From positions 1 to 30,165 of the forward strand of contig JBKJML010000018.1 in assembly GCA_046596415.1 (NCBI GenBank): a stretch of 30,165 nucleotides of DNA, in the 5' to 3' direction. Under the pieces are notes generated by a model, which saw only the letters and a list, made by a program, of their open reading frames with translations, searched no databases and was not told where the DNA came from. This document shows positions 15,289-21,969 of this stretch, in pieces (the first letter of the stretch is position 1; every line of letters starts with the position of its first letter). Origin of the DNA: JBKJML01 sp046596415. GTDB taxonomy: Bacteria > Actinomycetota > Thermoleophilia > Gaiellales > Gaiellaceae. Position numbers and translations under genes: made by a program.

Positions 15289-15956
15289 TGCGCGTCGCAG
15301 CCCTCTGCGACGTGCACGGGAACCTGCCGGCGCTGGAGGCGGTACTGGCCGAGGTGACGGCGTTGGCGGTCGACCGGATCGTCTGCGGCGGCGATGTCGT
15401 GGCGGGGCCGTTCCCGCGCGAGTGCCTGCACCTCCTGCTCGAGCGCGATGCACTCTTCGTCCGCGGCAACGCCGACCGCGAGCCTGGCGAATGGGTCGAG
15501 GGGAAGCTCGCCCCACTCTCAGTGGAGTTCCTGCGCGACCAGCCGGTTGCGATCACCGTCGGCGGTGTCCTCTACTGCCACGGCTCGCCGCGGAGCGACG
15601 AGGAGATTCTGACGCGCGTCTCGCCTGACGAACGCGTGCGTAACGCGCTCGCGGGCGTCGTCGAGCCCCTCGTCGTGGGTGGGCACACGCACGTTCAGTA
15701 CGAGCGCGAGGTGGGCGGGACGCGGCTCGTCAACGCCGGCAGTGTGGGGAGGCCCTACGAGGGACGCCCGGGCGCCTTCTGGGCGCTCGTGGACGGAGAG
15801 GACGTCGAGTTGCGGCGGACGGCGTACGCGATCGACGCGGCCGTCATCGCCATTCGTGCGACCGGCTTTCCCGATGCTGGCGACCTTGTGTCGACGCTCG
15901 TCGATCCCGAGGATCCGGACGAGGTGTCTGCCTACTTCGAGAGCCTTGCCGCGTAG
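15288..15956 (+). CDS. calcineurin-like metallophosphoesterase (YfcE/MJ0936 type)
   Basis: A 222-residue metal-dependent phosphoesterase. The di-metal motifs are complete: CDVHGN (D8, H10), GGDVVAGP, RGNADRE, the YCHGSP histidine, and VVGGHTHVQ. The domain ends near residue 180 with NAGSVGRPYEGRPGAFWAL, typical of the YfcE/phosphodiesterase family. Start GTG 15288 shares a base with the addA-like stop (TAGTG). Members act on phosphodiesters or nucleotides, and the true substrate is unknown. Position between a break-processing nuclease and endonuclease III suggests a link with DNA-end or nucleotide metabolism, but this is only context. Confidence 0.85.
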   Translation: MRVAALCDVHGNLPALEAVLAEVTALAVDRIVCGGDVVAGPFPRECLHLLLERDALFVRGNADREPGEWVEGKLAPLSVEFLRDQPVAITVGGVLYCHGSPRSDEEILTRVSPDERVRNALAGVVEPLVVGGHTHVQYEREVGGTRLVNAGSVGRPYEGRPGAFWALVDGEDVELRRTAYAIDAAVIAIRATGFPDAGDLVSTLVDPEDPDEVSAYFESLAA

Positions 15957-16617
15957 TTTCGTCCAGGAGGCGCGGCTGCGCGTCGGACCGAAACGCGAGC
16001 GGATCGGTCCGATCGTGGCTCTGCTCACCGTCGAGCACGCGGACGCGCGGATCGCGCTGCGGTTCGGCAACGACTTCGAGCTGCTGTTCTCGGTGATGCT
16101 CTCGGCGCAGACGACCGACGTGACCGTGAACCGGGTCACCGAGCGACTCTTCGTCAAGTACCGGACGCTCGAGGACTACCTGGCCGTACCGCAGGAAGAG
16201 CTCGAGCAGGACGTCTTCCAGACCGGCTTCTTCCGCCAGAAGGCGAAATCGCTGCGGGGTGCCGCGCGGATGCTGCTCGAGGAGTTCGACGGCCGGGTGC
16301 CGAGGACGCTGCCGGAGCTCCTGCGGCTACCCGGGGTGGCGCGCAAGACGGCCAACGTGGTTGCCGCCGAGCTCGGCGAGGCGCAGGGAGTCGTCGTCGA
16401 CACGCACGTCAGGCGGCTCTCGCAGCGGCTCGGCTTCACGAAGCAGGAAGACCCGGTGAAGATCGAGCGTGACCTGATCCGCCTCGTCCCGCGCGGCGAC
16501 TGGGGCCGTTTCCCGCACTTGCTGATCTGGCACGGGCGCCGAGTCTGCATCGCGAGGACGCCGCTCTGTCACGAGTGCGTGCTGCGTGAGCTCTGCCCGT
16601 CGAGCCGCGTCGGTTAG
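15946..16617 (+). CDS. nth: endonuclease III (DNA glycosylase/AP lyase)
   Basis: A base-excision-repair glycosylase for oxidised pyrimidines. It has the family opening FELLFSVMLSAQTTDVTVN, the helix-hairpin-helix LPGVARKTANVVAAE containing the catalytic Lys, VDTHVRRLSQRLG with the catalytic Asp, and the C-terminal 4Fe-4S loop CIARTPLCHECVLRELC (C-x6-C-x2-C-x5-C). The start is unclear. TTG 15946 overlaps the previous gene by 11 nt but has a poor ribosome site. An in-frame CTG at 15976 lies 5 nt after a perfect AGGAGG (15965-15970). A GTG at 16015 would cut into the first helix. It ends in a 4-nt stop-stop overlap with the convergent PAS gene. Last gene of the repair operon. Confidence 0.94.
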   Translation: MPRSFVQEARLRVGPKRERIGPIVALLTVEHADARIALRFGNDFELLFSVMLSAQTTDVTVNRVTERLFVKYRTLEDYLAVPQEELEQDVFQTGFFRQKAKSLRGAARMLLEEFDGRVPRTLPELLRLPGVARKTANVVAAELGEAQGVVVDTHVRRLSQRLGFTKQEDPVKIERDLIRLVPRGDWGRFPHLLIWHGRRVCIARTPLCHECVLRELCPSSRVG

Positions 16618-17060
16618 CGAGGTCCGAGTGCCACGAGCAGGCCGCCGTCGCCGTCGTAGGCCGGGAAGACGTCGGCCGTGACGGGCTTCTCGTGGCCTGA
16701 CTTCGTGCGGAGCACGAGTTGCTCGCCGAGGCGTCGCACACCCCACTCGAGCGAGAGAGCAATCGGGTTCATCGCCGCCTCGAAGCCGGAGAGATGGAAG
16801 GCCTGGACGACGTCCTTCCCCATCAGCTCGCCCTCCGACCAGCCGGCCAGCTCGAAGACGCCGCGGCCGGCGGCGAGGATGCGAGCGTCGCGGTCGCACG
16901 CGACGAGCCCGGCGTTCGGGGCCGGGTAGTAGTCGTCGAGGAGCTCGAAGAGGAAGCCGAAGCCGCAGCGCTCACAGGAGACGGTCTGCTGGAGCAGCCC
17001 CTGTTTGCCGTCATGGTCGATCGAGCGGTCCTTGCAGTTCGGGCAGATGAAGAACGGCAC
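16614..17060 (-). CDS. zinc-ribbon and PAS domain protein
   Basis: A 148-residue soluble protein with an N-terminal zinc ribbon (C6-x2-C9 in CPNC, C29-x2-C32 in CERC) and a C-terminal PAS domain (about 48-148: GLVACDRDARILAAGRGVFELAGWSEGELMGKDV through PVTADVFPAYD). There is no kinase, cyclase or DNA-binding output domain, so it probably senses a ligand or redox state and acts through a partner. Start GTG 17060 has no clear Shine-Dalgarno. It lies 27 nt downstream of trxB on the same strand and is likely co-transcribed, which hints at a redox link. Its TAA stop overlaps the nth stop (TTAG). Confidence 0.8.
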   Translation of the reverse strand: MPFFICPNCKDRSIDHDGKQGLLQQTVSCERCGFGFLFELLDDYYPAPNAGLVACDRDARILAAGRGVFELAGWSEGELMGKDVVQAFHLSGFEAAMNPIALSLEWGVRRLGEQLVLRTKSGHEKPVTADVFPAYDGDGGLLVALGPR

Positions 17061-17087
17061 GATTCGAGGGGAGGGCCGGGCGGAGCG

Positions 17088-18044
17088 CTAGGCCCTGGCA
17101 GTCTCGACAGCGGCGTGTGAGGACGAGAGGAACCGCTCCGCGTCGAGAGCTGCGGCACAACCGGAGCCGGCGGCGGTGACGGCCTGGCGGTAGACGTGGT
17201 CCTGCACGTCGCCGGCCGCGAAGACGCCGGGAACGTTCGTTTCGGTGGTCTTCCCGCGCGTCACGAGGTAGCCGTCGCCGTCGTGGTCGAGTTGGTCGAG
17301 GAAGAGCTCCGTCGTCGGGTCGTGGCCGATCGCGACGAAGAAGCCGTCGGTTGCGAGCTCGAAGGTCTCGTCGCTCTCCACGTTGTGCAGGCGCACACCC
17401 GTGACCTTCCCGTCGCTCTCGCCGAGGACCTCCTCGACGATCGCGTTCAGGACGAACTCGATCTTGGGGTCGGCCGCGGCACGGTCGATCATGATCTGCG
17501 AGGCGCGGAAGCTCTCGCGCCGGTGGACGAGGTAGACCTTGGTTGCGAAGCGGGCGATGAACGTCGCCTCCTCCATCGCCGAGTCGCCGCCGCCGACGAC
17601 GGTGACGACCTTTTCGCGGAAGAAGGAGGCGTCGCAGGTGGCGCAGTACGAGACACCGCGGCCCTGAAGCTTCAGCTCCGACTCCAGCCCGAGCTGGCGC
17701 GCCTTCGCACCGGTCGCGACGATCACGGTGTTCGCGCGGTACTCGTCGCTGCCGACCGAGACCTTGAACGGGCGCTCCGAGAAGTCGATGGCGGTGACGT
17801 CGTCGGTGAGGAACTCGCTGCCGAAGCGCTCGGCCTGGCGGCGCAGGTCCTGCATCATCATCGGGCCCATCACGCCGTCGGGATAGCCGGGGTAGTTCTC
17901 GACATCGCTCGTGATCATCAGCTGGCCGCCCCAGTTGAAGCCCTCGATGACCAGTGGCTTCAGGTTCGCACGCGCGCTGTAGAGCGCTGCGGTGTAGCCG
18001 GCGGGCCCGCCGCCGATCACGATCACGTCACGTACGTCGCTCAC
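17088..18044 (-). CDS. trxB: thioredoxin reductase
   Basis: A 318-residue low-molecular-weight flavoprotein that reduces thioredoxin with NADPH. Motifs: FAD site GGGPAGYTAALYSAR (11-25), redox pair C134-x2-C137 (YCATCDASFF), NADPH Rossmann VVGGGDSAMEEA, the 2'-phosphate site HRRESFRA (174-181), and the C-terminal FAD site GVFAAGDVQDHVYRQAVTAAGSG. The start is placed at GTG 18044 because AAGGAG lies 5 nt upstream; a 17-residue N-terminal extension is rejected. A sigmaR/sigmaH-like disulfide-stress promoter lies about 45 nt upstream. There is no trxA next to it, which is usual in many actinobacteria. Confidence 0.95.
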   Translation of the reverse strand: MSDVRDVIVIGGGPAGYTAALYSARANLKPLVIEGFNWGGQLMITSDVENYPGYPDGVMGPMMMQDLRRQAERFGSEFLTDDVTAIDFSERPFKVSVGSDEYRANTVIVATGAKARQLGLESELKLQGRGVSYCATCDASFFREKVVTVVGGGDSAMEEATFIARFATKVYLVHRRESFRASQIMIDRAAADPKIEFVLNAIVEEVLGESDGKVTGVRLHNVESDETFELATDGFFVAIGHDPTTELFLDQLDHDGDGYLVTRGKTTETNVPGVFAAGDVQDHVYRQAVTAAGSGCAAALDAERFLSSSHAAVETARA

Positions 18045-18093
18045 TCTTGCTCCTTCGTGCTCGGATCCCCGGAAATCGGGTCTCACTGTACTC

Positions 18094-18119
18094 AACGAAT
18101 CGGCGACTCTCGGTGTTCC
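18094..18119 (-). promoter_or_regulatory. sigmaR/sigmaH-like disulfide-stress promoter of trxB
   Basis: On the minus strand, GGAAC (18119-18115) and GTT (18096-18094) are separated by exactly 18 nt. This matches the known GGAAT/C-N(18-19)-GTT consensus of Streptomyces sigmaR and mycobacterial sigmaH, whose regulons include trxB. The extended bases also fit (GGAACA, CGTTGA). The predicted start near 18087 leaves a leader of about 43 nt with a Shine-Dalgarno. Confidence 0.6.
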
Positions 18120-18125
18120 TTGGTG

Positions 18126-19328
18126 CTAGGCGGCGTTCGCGTCGAGCGGGAGTCGTGCGAGCTCCGGCTTCGAGTCGGCTGGCGCGAGCTCGGGAGCCTG
18201 GATCGAGCGTGGCTGCTCGCTGACGGGCTCGAGGCTCGGCAGCTCCCGGTCGGTGACGACGAGCGACTCGAGCTTGCGGGCGGTCGGCAGGACGCGGGTC
18301 TCGAGCGACCCGACCGTCTGGTTGAACGCCCCGACAGCGCTCTTGAGACTGCTGCCGATCTTCGCCAGATGGCCGCCCACGATCCCCATCCGCTCGTAGA
18401 GGTCGCGGCCGAGCTGCTGGATCTCCCGCGCATCCTCGGCGACGCTCTCCTGCTGCCAGCCGTACGCGATCGACTGGAGGAGGACGATCAGCGTGGTCGG
18501 GGACGCGATATGGACGCGTGAGCGGACGCCGGTCTCGACGAGCGACGGGTCGTGCTCCCAGGCGGCGCGGAAGAAGCCCTCGTCGGGCAGGAACATGACC
18601 ACGTAGTCGGGCGTCGACCCGAACTGCTGCCAGTAGCTCTTCGCGCTCAGCTTCGTCAGGTGCTCACGCACCTGGCGGGCATGGCTCGCGAGATGGACGG
18701 CACGGTCGGCCTCGTCGCTGCACTCGCATGCGTCGAGGTAGGCAGCGAGCGGCACCTTCGCATCGACGATGACCTGCTTGCCGCCGGGCAGCCGAACGAC
18801 GAGGTCGGGTCGAAGGCGTCCGTCGTCGGTCGACGCGGTGACCTGCTGTTCGAAGTCGCAATAGGGAAGCATCCCGGCGAGCTCGACGACTCGCTTGAGC
18901 TGGATCTCGCCCCAGCGGCCCCGGACGTGCGGCGTGCGGAGCGCTGTCGCGAGCGTCGTCGTGCGCTCCGAGAGGCCCTTGAGCTGCTCACCGAGCTGGC
19001 CGTAGGCACGCTCGCGCTTCTGCTCCAGCTCGCGCACCTGCACGTCGACCTTGGCGAGCGACTCCTTCAAAGGCTTCACGTAACCCTCGAGCTTCGTCTC
19101 CGCCAGCTCGAGGAACGAGGTGCTGTTCTTCGCCATCGCCGCCGACGAGGCGGCCTGAACGGCCCCGACGAGCTTCTCGTCGAAGCTCCGGCGCTCCACG
19201 TCGAGCTCGGCCTTGACGCCCGCGAGCTCGATCGCCTTCGCGTCGCGCTCGCGCGCGACAGGGCGCAGAGCGAACCAGCAGGCGGCTGCGCCGAGGAGGA
19301 GGCCGGTGATGAGTGCGAAAACGACCAT
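18126..19328 (-). CDS. rmuC: DNA recombination protein RmuC
   Basis: A 400-residue RmuC-family protein, believed to be a restriction-like nuclease that limits rearrangements at inverted repeats. It has one N-terminal membrane anchor (residues 1-22). A long coiled coil covers about 25-125, and then the conserved core follows: RGRWGEIQLKRVVELAGM (136-153), RPDLVVRLPGGKQVIVDAKVPL (173-194) and VVMFLPDEGFFRAAWEHDP. The DLVV and VDAKVP segments resemble a PD-(D/E)XK core. The C-terminal 40 residues are variable, as usual. It lies upstream of trxB on the same strand, but trxB has its own promoter. A second DNA-processing gene close to the addAB-nth block. Confidence 0.92.
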   Translation of the reverse strand: MVVFALITGLLLGAAACWFALRPVARERDAKAIELAGVKAELDVERRSFDEKLVGAVQAASSAAMAKNSTSFLELAETKLEGYVKPLKESLAKVDVQVRELEQKRERAYGQLGEQLKGLSERTTTLATALRTPHVRGRWGEIQLKRVVELAGMLPYCDFEQQVTASTDDGRLRPDLVVRLPGGKQVIVDAKVPLAAYLDACECSDEADRAVHLASHARQVREHLTKLSAKSYWQQFGSTPDYVVMFLPDEGFFRAAWEHDPSLVETGVRSRVHIASPTTLIVLLQSIAYGWQQESVAEDAREIQQLGRDLYERMGIVGGHLAKIGSSLKSAVGAFNQTVGSLETRVLPTARKLESLVVTDRELPSLEPVSEQPRSIQAPELAPADSKPELARLPLDANAA

Positions 19329-19387
19329 CGGGCCGACGAACGGTAGTGGGAGGGTCGGACGGAGCGGTTACGGCCCGGCGGCACTGG

Positions 19388-19393
19388 TAGAGT
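19388..19393 (+). promoter_or_regulatory. -10-like hexamer for DUF3105 gene
   Basis: TAGAGT lies 10 nt before the ATG at 19404, with no Shine-Dalgarno (the spacer is CGCCGCCGGA). It is compatible with a very short leader or leaderless mRNA. Confidence 0.4.
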
Positions 19394-19403
19394 CGCCGCC
19401 GGA

Positions 19404-20117
19404 ATGGCCCGCAAGGATCGCGTCCCGAACCCGCCCCGCGCGCCGCGCCCGAAGGCGCCTGCGCAGCGGCGCGCGCCGATCGATCCCGCGTCGGAGGGCA
19501 AGCAGCGGCTGATCCTCTACAGCTTCGCCGGCTCCGGCGTGCTCGCGCTGCTTGTCGTCATCGGCGTGCTGCTCTTCGGCGGTGGCGGTGGCGACGAGCA
19601 GAAAGTGATCGACACGATGAAGACGGCCGGTTGCACGCTCGAGAACTTCAAGTCGGTCGCCGGCGTCCACTCGATCGCGGCCGACGGCACCTCGAAGACC
19701 TGGAACACGTTCCCGCCGACCAGCGGCCCCCACAACGACGTGGCGGCGGTGTACGGGTTCTACGAGGACCCCGTGAACCAGGCGCAGGCCGTGCACAACC
19801 TCGAGCACGGCGCGACCGTGATCCAGTACGGCTCGAGCGTCCCCGAGGCCGAGCTCGCCAAGCTCCGGGAGTTCTACAACGAGAGCCCGAACGCGATGCT
19901 CGTCGCGAAGCTGCCCGCGCTGAAGAACAAGATCGTGCTCGAGGCGTGGACGACCACCGACCCGAAGCCCGGCCAGGCCTCGAGCGACCCGGGCCGAAGC
20001 TACCTCGCCAAGTGCACCCGCTTCGACGAGGCGGCGTTCAAGGCCTTCCGCGACGCCTACCGTGGCAAGGGCCCGGAGCGATTCCCGGTCGACAGCCTGA
20101 CGCCCGGCAGAGCCTAG
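19404..20117 (+). CDS. DUF3105-family membrane-anchored protein
   Basis: A 237-residue protein with a basic Pro-rich cytoplasmic N-terminus (1-35) and one membrane segment (about 38-59, FAGSGVLALLVVIGVLLFGGG). An extracellular DUF3105 domain follows, with the family signature FPPTSGPHNDVAAVYGFYEDPVNQAQAVHNLEHGATVIQY. Conserved His residues in SGPHN, AVHNLEHG, plus two Cys (in AGCTLENF and LAKCTRF, probably a disulfide), are typical. The family function is unknown; a metal-binding or cell-surface role is sometimes suggested from the His pattern. The promoter for the downstream tRNA-Leu overlaps its 3' end. Confidence 0.85.
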   Translation: MARKDRVPNPPRAPRPKAPAQRRAPIDPASEGKQRLILYSFAGSGVLALLVVIGVLLFGGGGGDEQKVIDTMKTAGCTLENFKSVAGVHSIAADGTSKTWNTFPPTSGPHNDVAAVYGFYEDPVNQAQAVHNLEHGATVIQYGSSVPEAELAKLREFYNESPNAMLVAKLPALKNKIVLEAWTTTDPKPGQASSDPGRSYLAKCTRFDEAAFKAFRDAYRGKGPERFPVDSLTPGRA

Positions 20118-20126
20118 CTCTAGACT
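20097..20126 (+). promoter_or_regulatory. promoter of tRNA-Leu(UAA)
   Basis: CTGACG (20097-20102) and TAGACT (20121-20126) with an 18-nt spacer resemble a housekeeping -35/-10 pair. The predicted start is about 10 nt before the mature tRNA 5' end. The site lies over the end of the DUF3105 gene. Confidence 0.45.
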
Positions 20127-20143
20127 CGCCAGGCTCGCTCAGG

Positions 20144-20228
20144 GCCGGGGTGGCGGAACTGGTCAGACGCGCTCGACTTAAAATCGAGTGTCCCTCGGGA
20201 CGTGAGGGTTCGACTCCCTCCCCCGGCA
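20144..20228 (+). tRNA. tRNA-Leu (anticodon UAA)
   Basis: An 85-nt class II tRNA. The acceptor arms GCCGGGG/CCCCGGC pair perfectly with discriminator A. The anticodon stem is CTCGA/TCGAG around the loop CTTAAAA, giving anticodon TAA. There is a long variable arm, and the T-arm is GAGGG TTCGACT CCCTC. The 3' CCA is not encoded. It reads UUA, a rare codon in such a GC-rich genome, and is the counterpart of Streptomyces bldA tRNA. Confidence 0.95.
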
Positions 20229-20263
20229 TGTAGCTCTGCGGCGCCCCGTTGCAGGGGTTTCCA

Positions 20264-20269
20264 TAGACT
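20264..20269 (+). promoter_or_regulatory. -10-like hexamer for leaderless gdh
   Basis: TAGACT is placed 6 nt (CCGGCG) before the GTG at 20276, with no Shine-Dalgarno. The hexamer equals that of the tRNA-Leu promoter 143 nt upstream. It is a likely leaderless start. Confidence 0.45.
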
Positions 20270-20275
20270 CCGGCG

Positions 20276-21562
20276 GTGGCCAGAATCGAGGAAGCCGCCT
20301 CCCACACCCAGCTCGAGTGGGACACCGACCTCTTCCGGACGGCGATCGCGCAGTTCGACCAGGCGCTCCCCTTCGCGAACGTGCCCGACGACGTCGCCGA
20401 GCGGCTCCGCTATCCGGAGCGCGCGGTCATGGTCAGCGTCCCGGTTCGCCTCGACGACGACCGGCGCACCGTCTTTGCCGGCTACCGCGTGCAGCACTCG
20501 AGCGTGCTCGGCCCGACGAAGGGTGGCATCCGCTACGACCCCGAGGTCTCGCTCGGCGAGTGCGCCGCGCTGGCCGTCTGGATGACCTGGAAGTGCGCCC
20601 TGCTGCGGCTGCCGTACGGTGGCGCGAAGGGCGGTGTGCGGTGCAACCCGCGCCAGCTCTCGCTCACCGAACTCGAGCGCCTGACCCGACGCTTCACCTC
20701 CGAGCTCCTGCCGATCATCGGGCCGCAGGAGGACATCCCGGCGCCCGACATGGCGACGAACGAGCAGACGATGGCCTGGATGATGGACACCTATTCGATG
20801 CAGGTCGGGTATGCCGTACCGGAGATCGTGACCGGCAAGCCGATCTCGATCGGCGGTTCGGTGTTCCGGCACGAGGCGACCGGCGCCGGCGTCGTGATGG
20901 TCATCGCGCGTGCGTGTGAGCGGGTCGGCTGGCACCTCTCGGAGCAACGCTGCGTCGTGCAGGGCTTCGGCAACGTCGGCGGCATCGCCGCACACGAGCT
21001 GCACGGGCGCGGTGCGACGGTGATCGCGGTCTCCGACGCCTACGGCGGCATCCTCGACGAGAACGGCCTCGACATCGACGCGATGATCGCGTTCGCAAAG
21101 GAGCACAGCTCGCTCGAGGACTGGGAGCAGGGCCGTCGGATCACCAACGAGGAACTGCTCGAGCTCGACTGCGACATCCTCGTGCTCGCGGCTCGTGAGG
21201 ATCAGGTGACGGGCGAGAATGCGGGTCGCATTCGAGCTCGCCTCGTCGCCGAGGGCGCGAACGGGCCCACGTCGCTCGAGGGTGACGCGATCCTGAACGA
21301 GCGGGGCATCCGGGTGCTCCCCGACATCCTCACGAACGCCGGCGGCGTCACCGTCTCCTACTTCGAGTGGGTCCAGGACCTCGGGCGCCTCTTCTGGGGG
21401 CGGGACGAGATCCGCGAGAAACTCGCCGAGAAGCTCTCGGACGCGTTCGACCGGGTGTGGGACCTCGCCGACGAAGAGGGGATCAGCCTGCGAACGTCGG
21501 CGCTCGTGGCCGGGATCCGTGAGGTCGCCGGCGCACTCGAGGCGCGCGGGCTCTACCCGTGA
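20276..21562 (+). CDS. Glu/Leu/Phe/Val dehydrogenase (probable glutamate dehydrogenase)
   Basis: A 428-residue hexameric-type amino-acid dehydrogenase that interconverts glutamate and 2-oxoglutarate plus ammonia with NAD(P). Conserved parts: LGPTKGGIRYDPEV (79-92), catalytic Lys K118 in LPYGGAKGGV, PAPDMATNEQTMAW with D158, the ATGAGVVMVIARAC entry of the coenzyme domain, the Rossmann loop QGFGNVGGIAAHEL, and VAEGANGPTSLEGDAIL. Length and spacing fit glutamate dehydrogenase (GdhA/RocG type). It probably starts at GTG 20276 on a leaderless mRNA. It is followed by a CBS protein with a 4-nt overlap, which suggests co-regulation. Confidence 0.93.
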   Translation: MARIEEAASHTQLEWDTDLFRTAIAQFDQALPFANVPDDVAERLRYPERAVMVSVPVRLDDDRRTVFAGYRVQHSSVLGPTKGGIRYDPEVSLGECAALAVWMTWKCALLRLPYGGAKGGVRCNPRQLSLTELERLTRRFTSELLPIIGPQEDIPAPDMATNEQTMAWMMDTYSMQVGYAVPEIVTGKPISIGGSVFRHEATGAGVVMVIARACERVGWHLSEQRCVVQGFGNVGGIAAHELHGRGATVIAVSDAYGGILDENGLDIDAMIAFAKEHSSLEDWEQGRRITNEELLELDCDILVLAAREDQVTGENAGRIRARLVAEGANGPTSLEGDAILNERGIRVLPDILTNAGGVTVSYFEWVQDLGRLFWGRDEIREKLAEKLSDAFDRVWDLADEEGISLRTSALVAGIREVAGALEARGLYP

Positions 21563-21969
21563 CCGACCTCGTCCGTGACGCGATGGTGCCCGGCCCGCCC
21601 GTGCTCGACGGCGGTTCGACCGCCCAGGAGGCGGGGGAGGCGCTCTCCCGGCCCGAGGTGCGAGCGGTCTTCGTCAGTGACGGTGGCCTGTTCGTCGGCG
21701 TCGTGACGCGCAAGACGCTCGTGCGTGAGGTGGTGGCCGCGGGTCGCGATCCACGCACGACGGCGCTGCTCGGGATCGCCGAGGAGCCGCACCACACGAT
21801 CGAGTTCGATCTGCCGCTCGACGAGGGCTTCGCGTTCCTCGAGGAGCATGACCTCGAGCGGGTGCCGGTGGTCGAGAGCGGCCGCCTCGTCGGCGTGCTG
21901 TCGCGCAGCGTGCTCCAGCGGCGCCTCGCCGAGGACGAGCCGCCGACCGAGTCGATCGACCTGGACTAG
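21559..21969 (+). CDS. two-CBS-domain protein
   Basis: A 136-residue protein made of a CBS pair (Bateman module). CBS1 runs from about 5 to 60 (MVPGPPVLDGGSTAQEAGEALSRPEVRAVFVSD...FVGVVTRKTLV). CBS2 runs from about 70 to 128 (IEFDLPLDEGFAFLEEHDLERVPVVESGRLVGVLSRSVLQRRL). Such modules sense adenine nucleotides. No catalytic domain is fused. Its GTG overlaps the glutamate dehydrogenase stop (GTGA), so the two proteins are made together, and nucleotide control of that enzyme is a reasonable idea. The stop shares CTAG with the convergent exopolyphosphatase gene. Confidence 0.88.
   Translation: MTDLVRDAMVPGPPVLDGGSTAQEAGEALSRPEVRAVFVSDGGLFVGVVTRKTLVREVVAAGRDPRTTALLGIAEEPHHTIEFDLPLDEGFAFLEEHDLERVPVVESGRLVGVLSRSVLQRRLAEDEPPTESIDLD

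Noticed and set aside
13069..15516. Minus-strand open frames opposite the addA-like gene (13069-13938 and 14503-15516)
   Set aside because: They are shadows of a fully conserved helicase-nuclease gene, with no domain of their own.
18045..18095. 17-residue N-terminal extension of TrxB
   Set aside because: GTG 18044 has an ideal AAGGAG, and the extension runs almost to the sigmaR-like -10.
17196..18521. Plus-strand open frame of 441 codons across trxB and rmuC
   Set aside because: It is antisense to two well-conserved genes and spans their intergenic promoter.
20241..20260. Hairpin after tRNA-Leu (CCCC...GGGG then TTT)
   Set aside because: Only a 4-bp stem; too weak to call a terminator.
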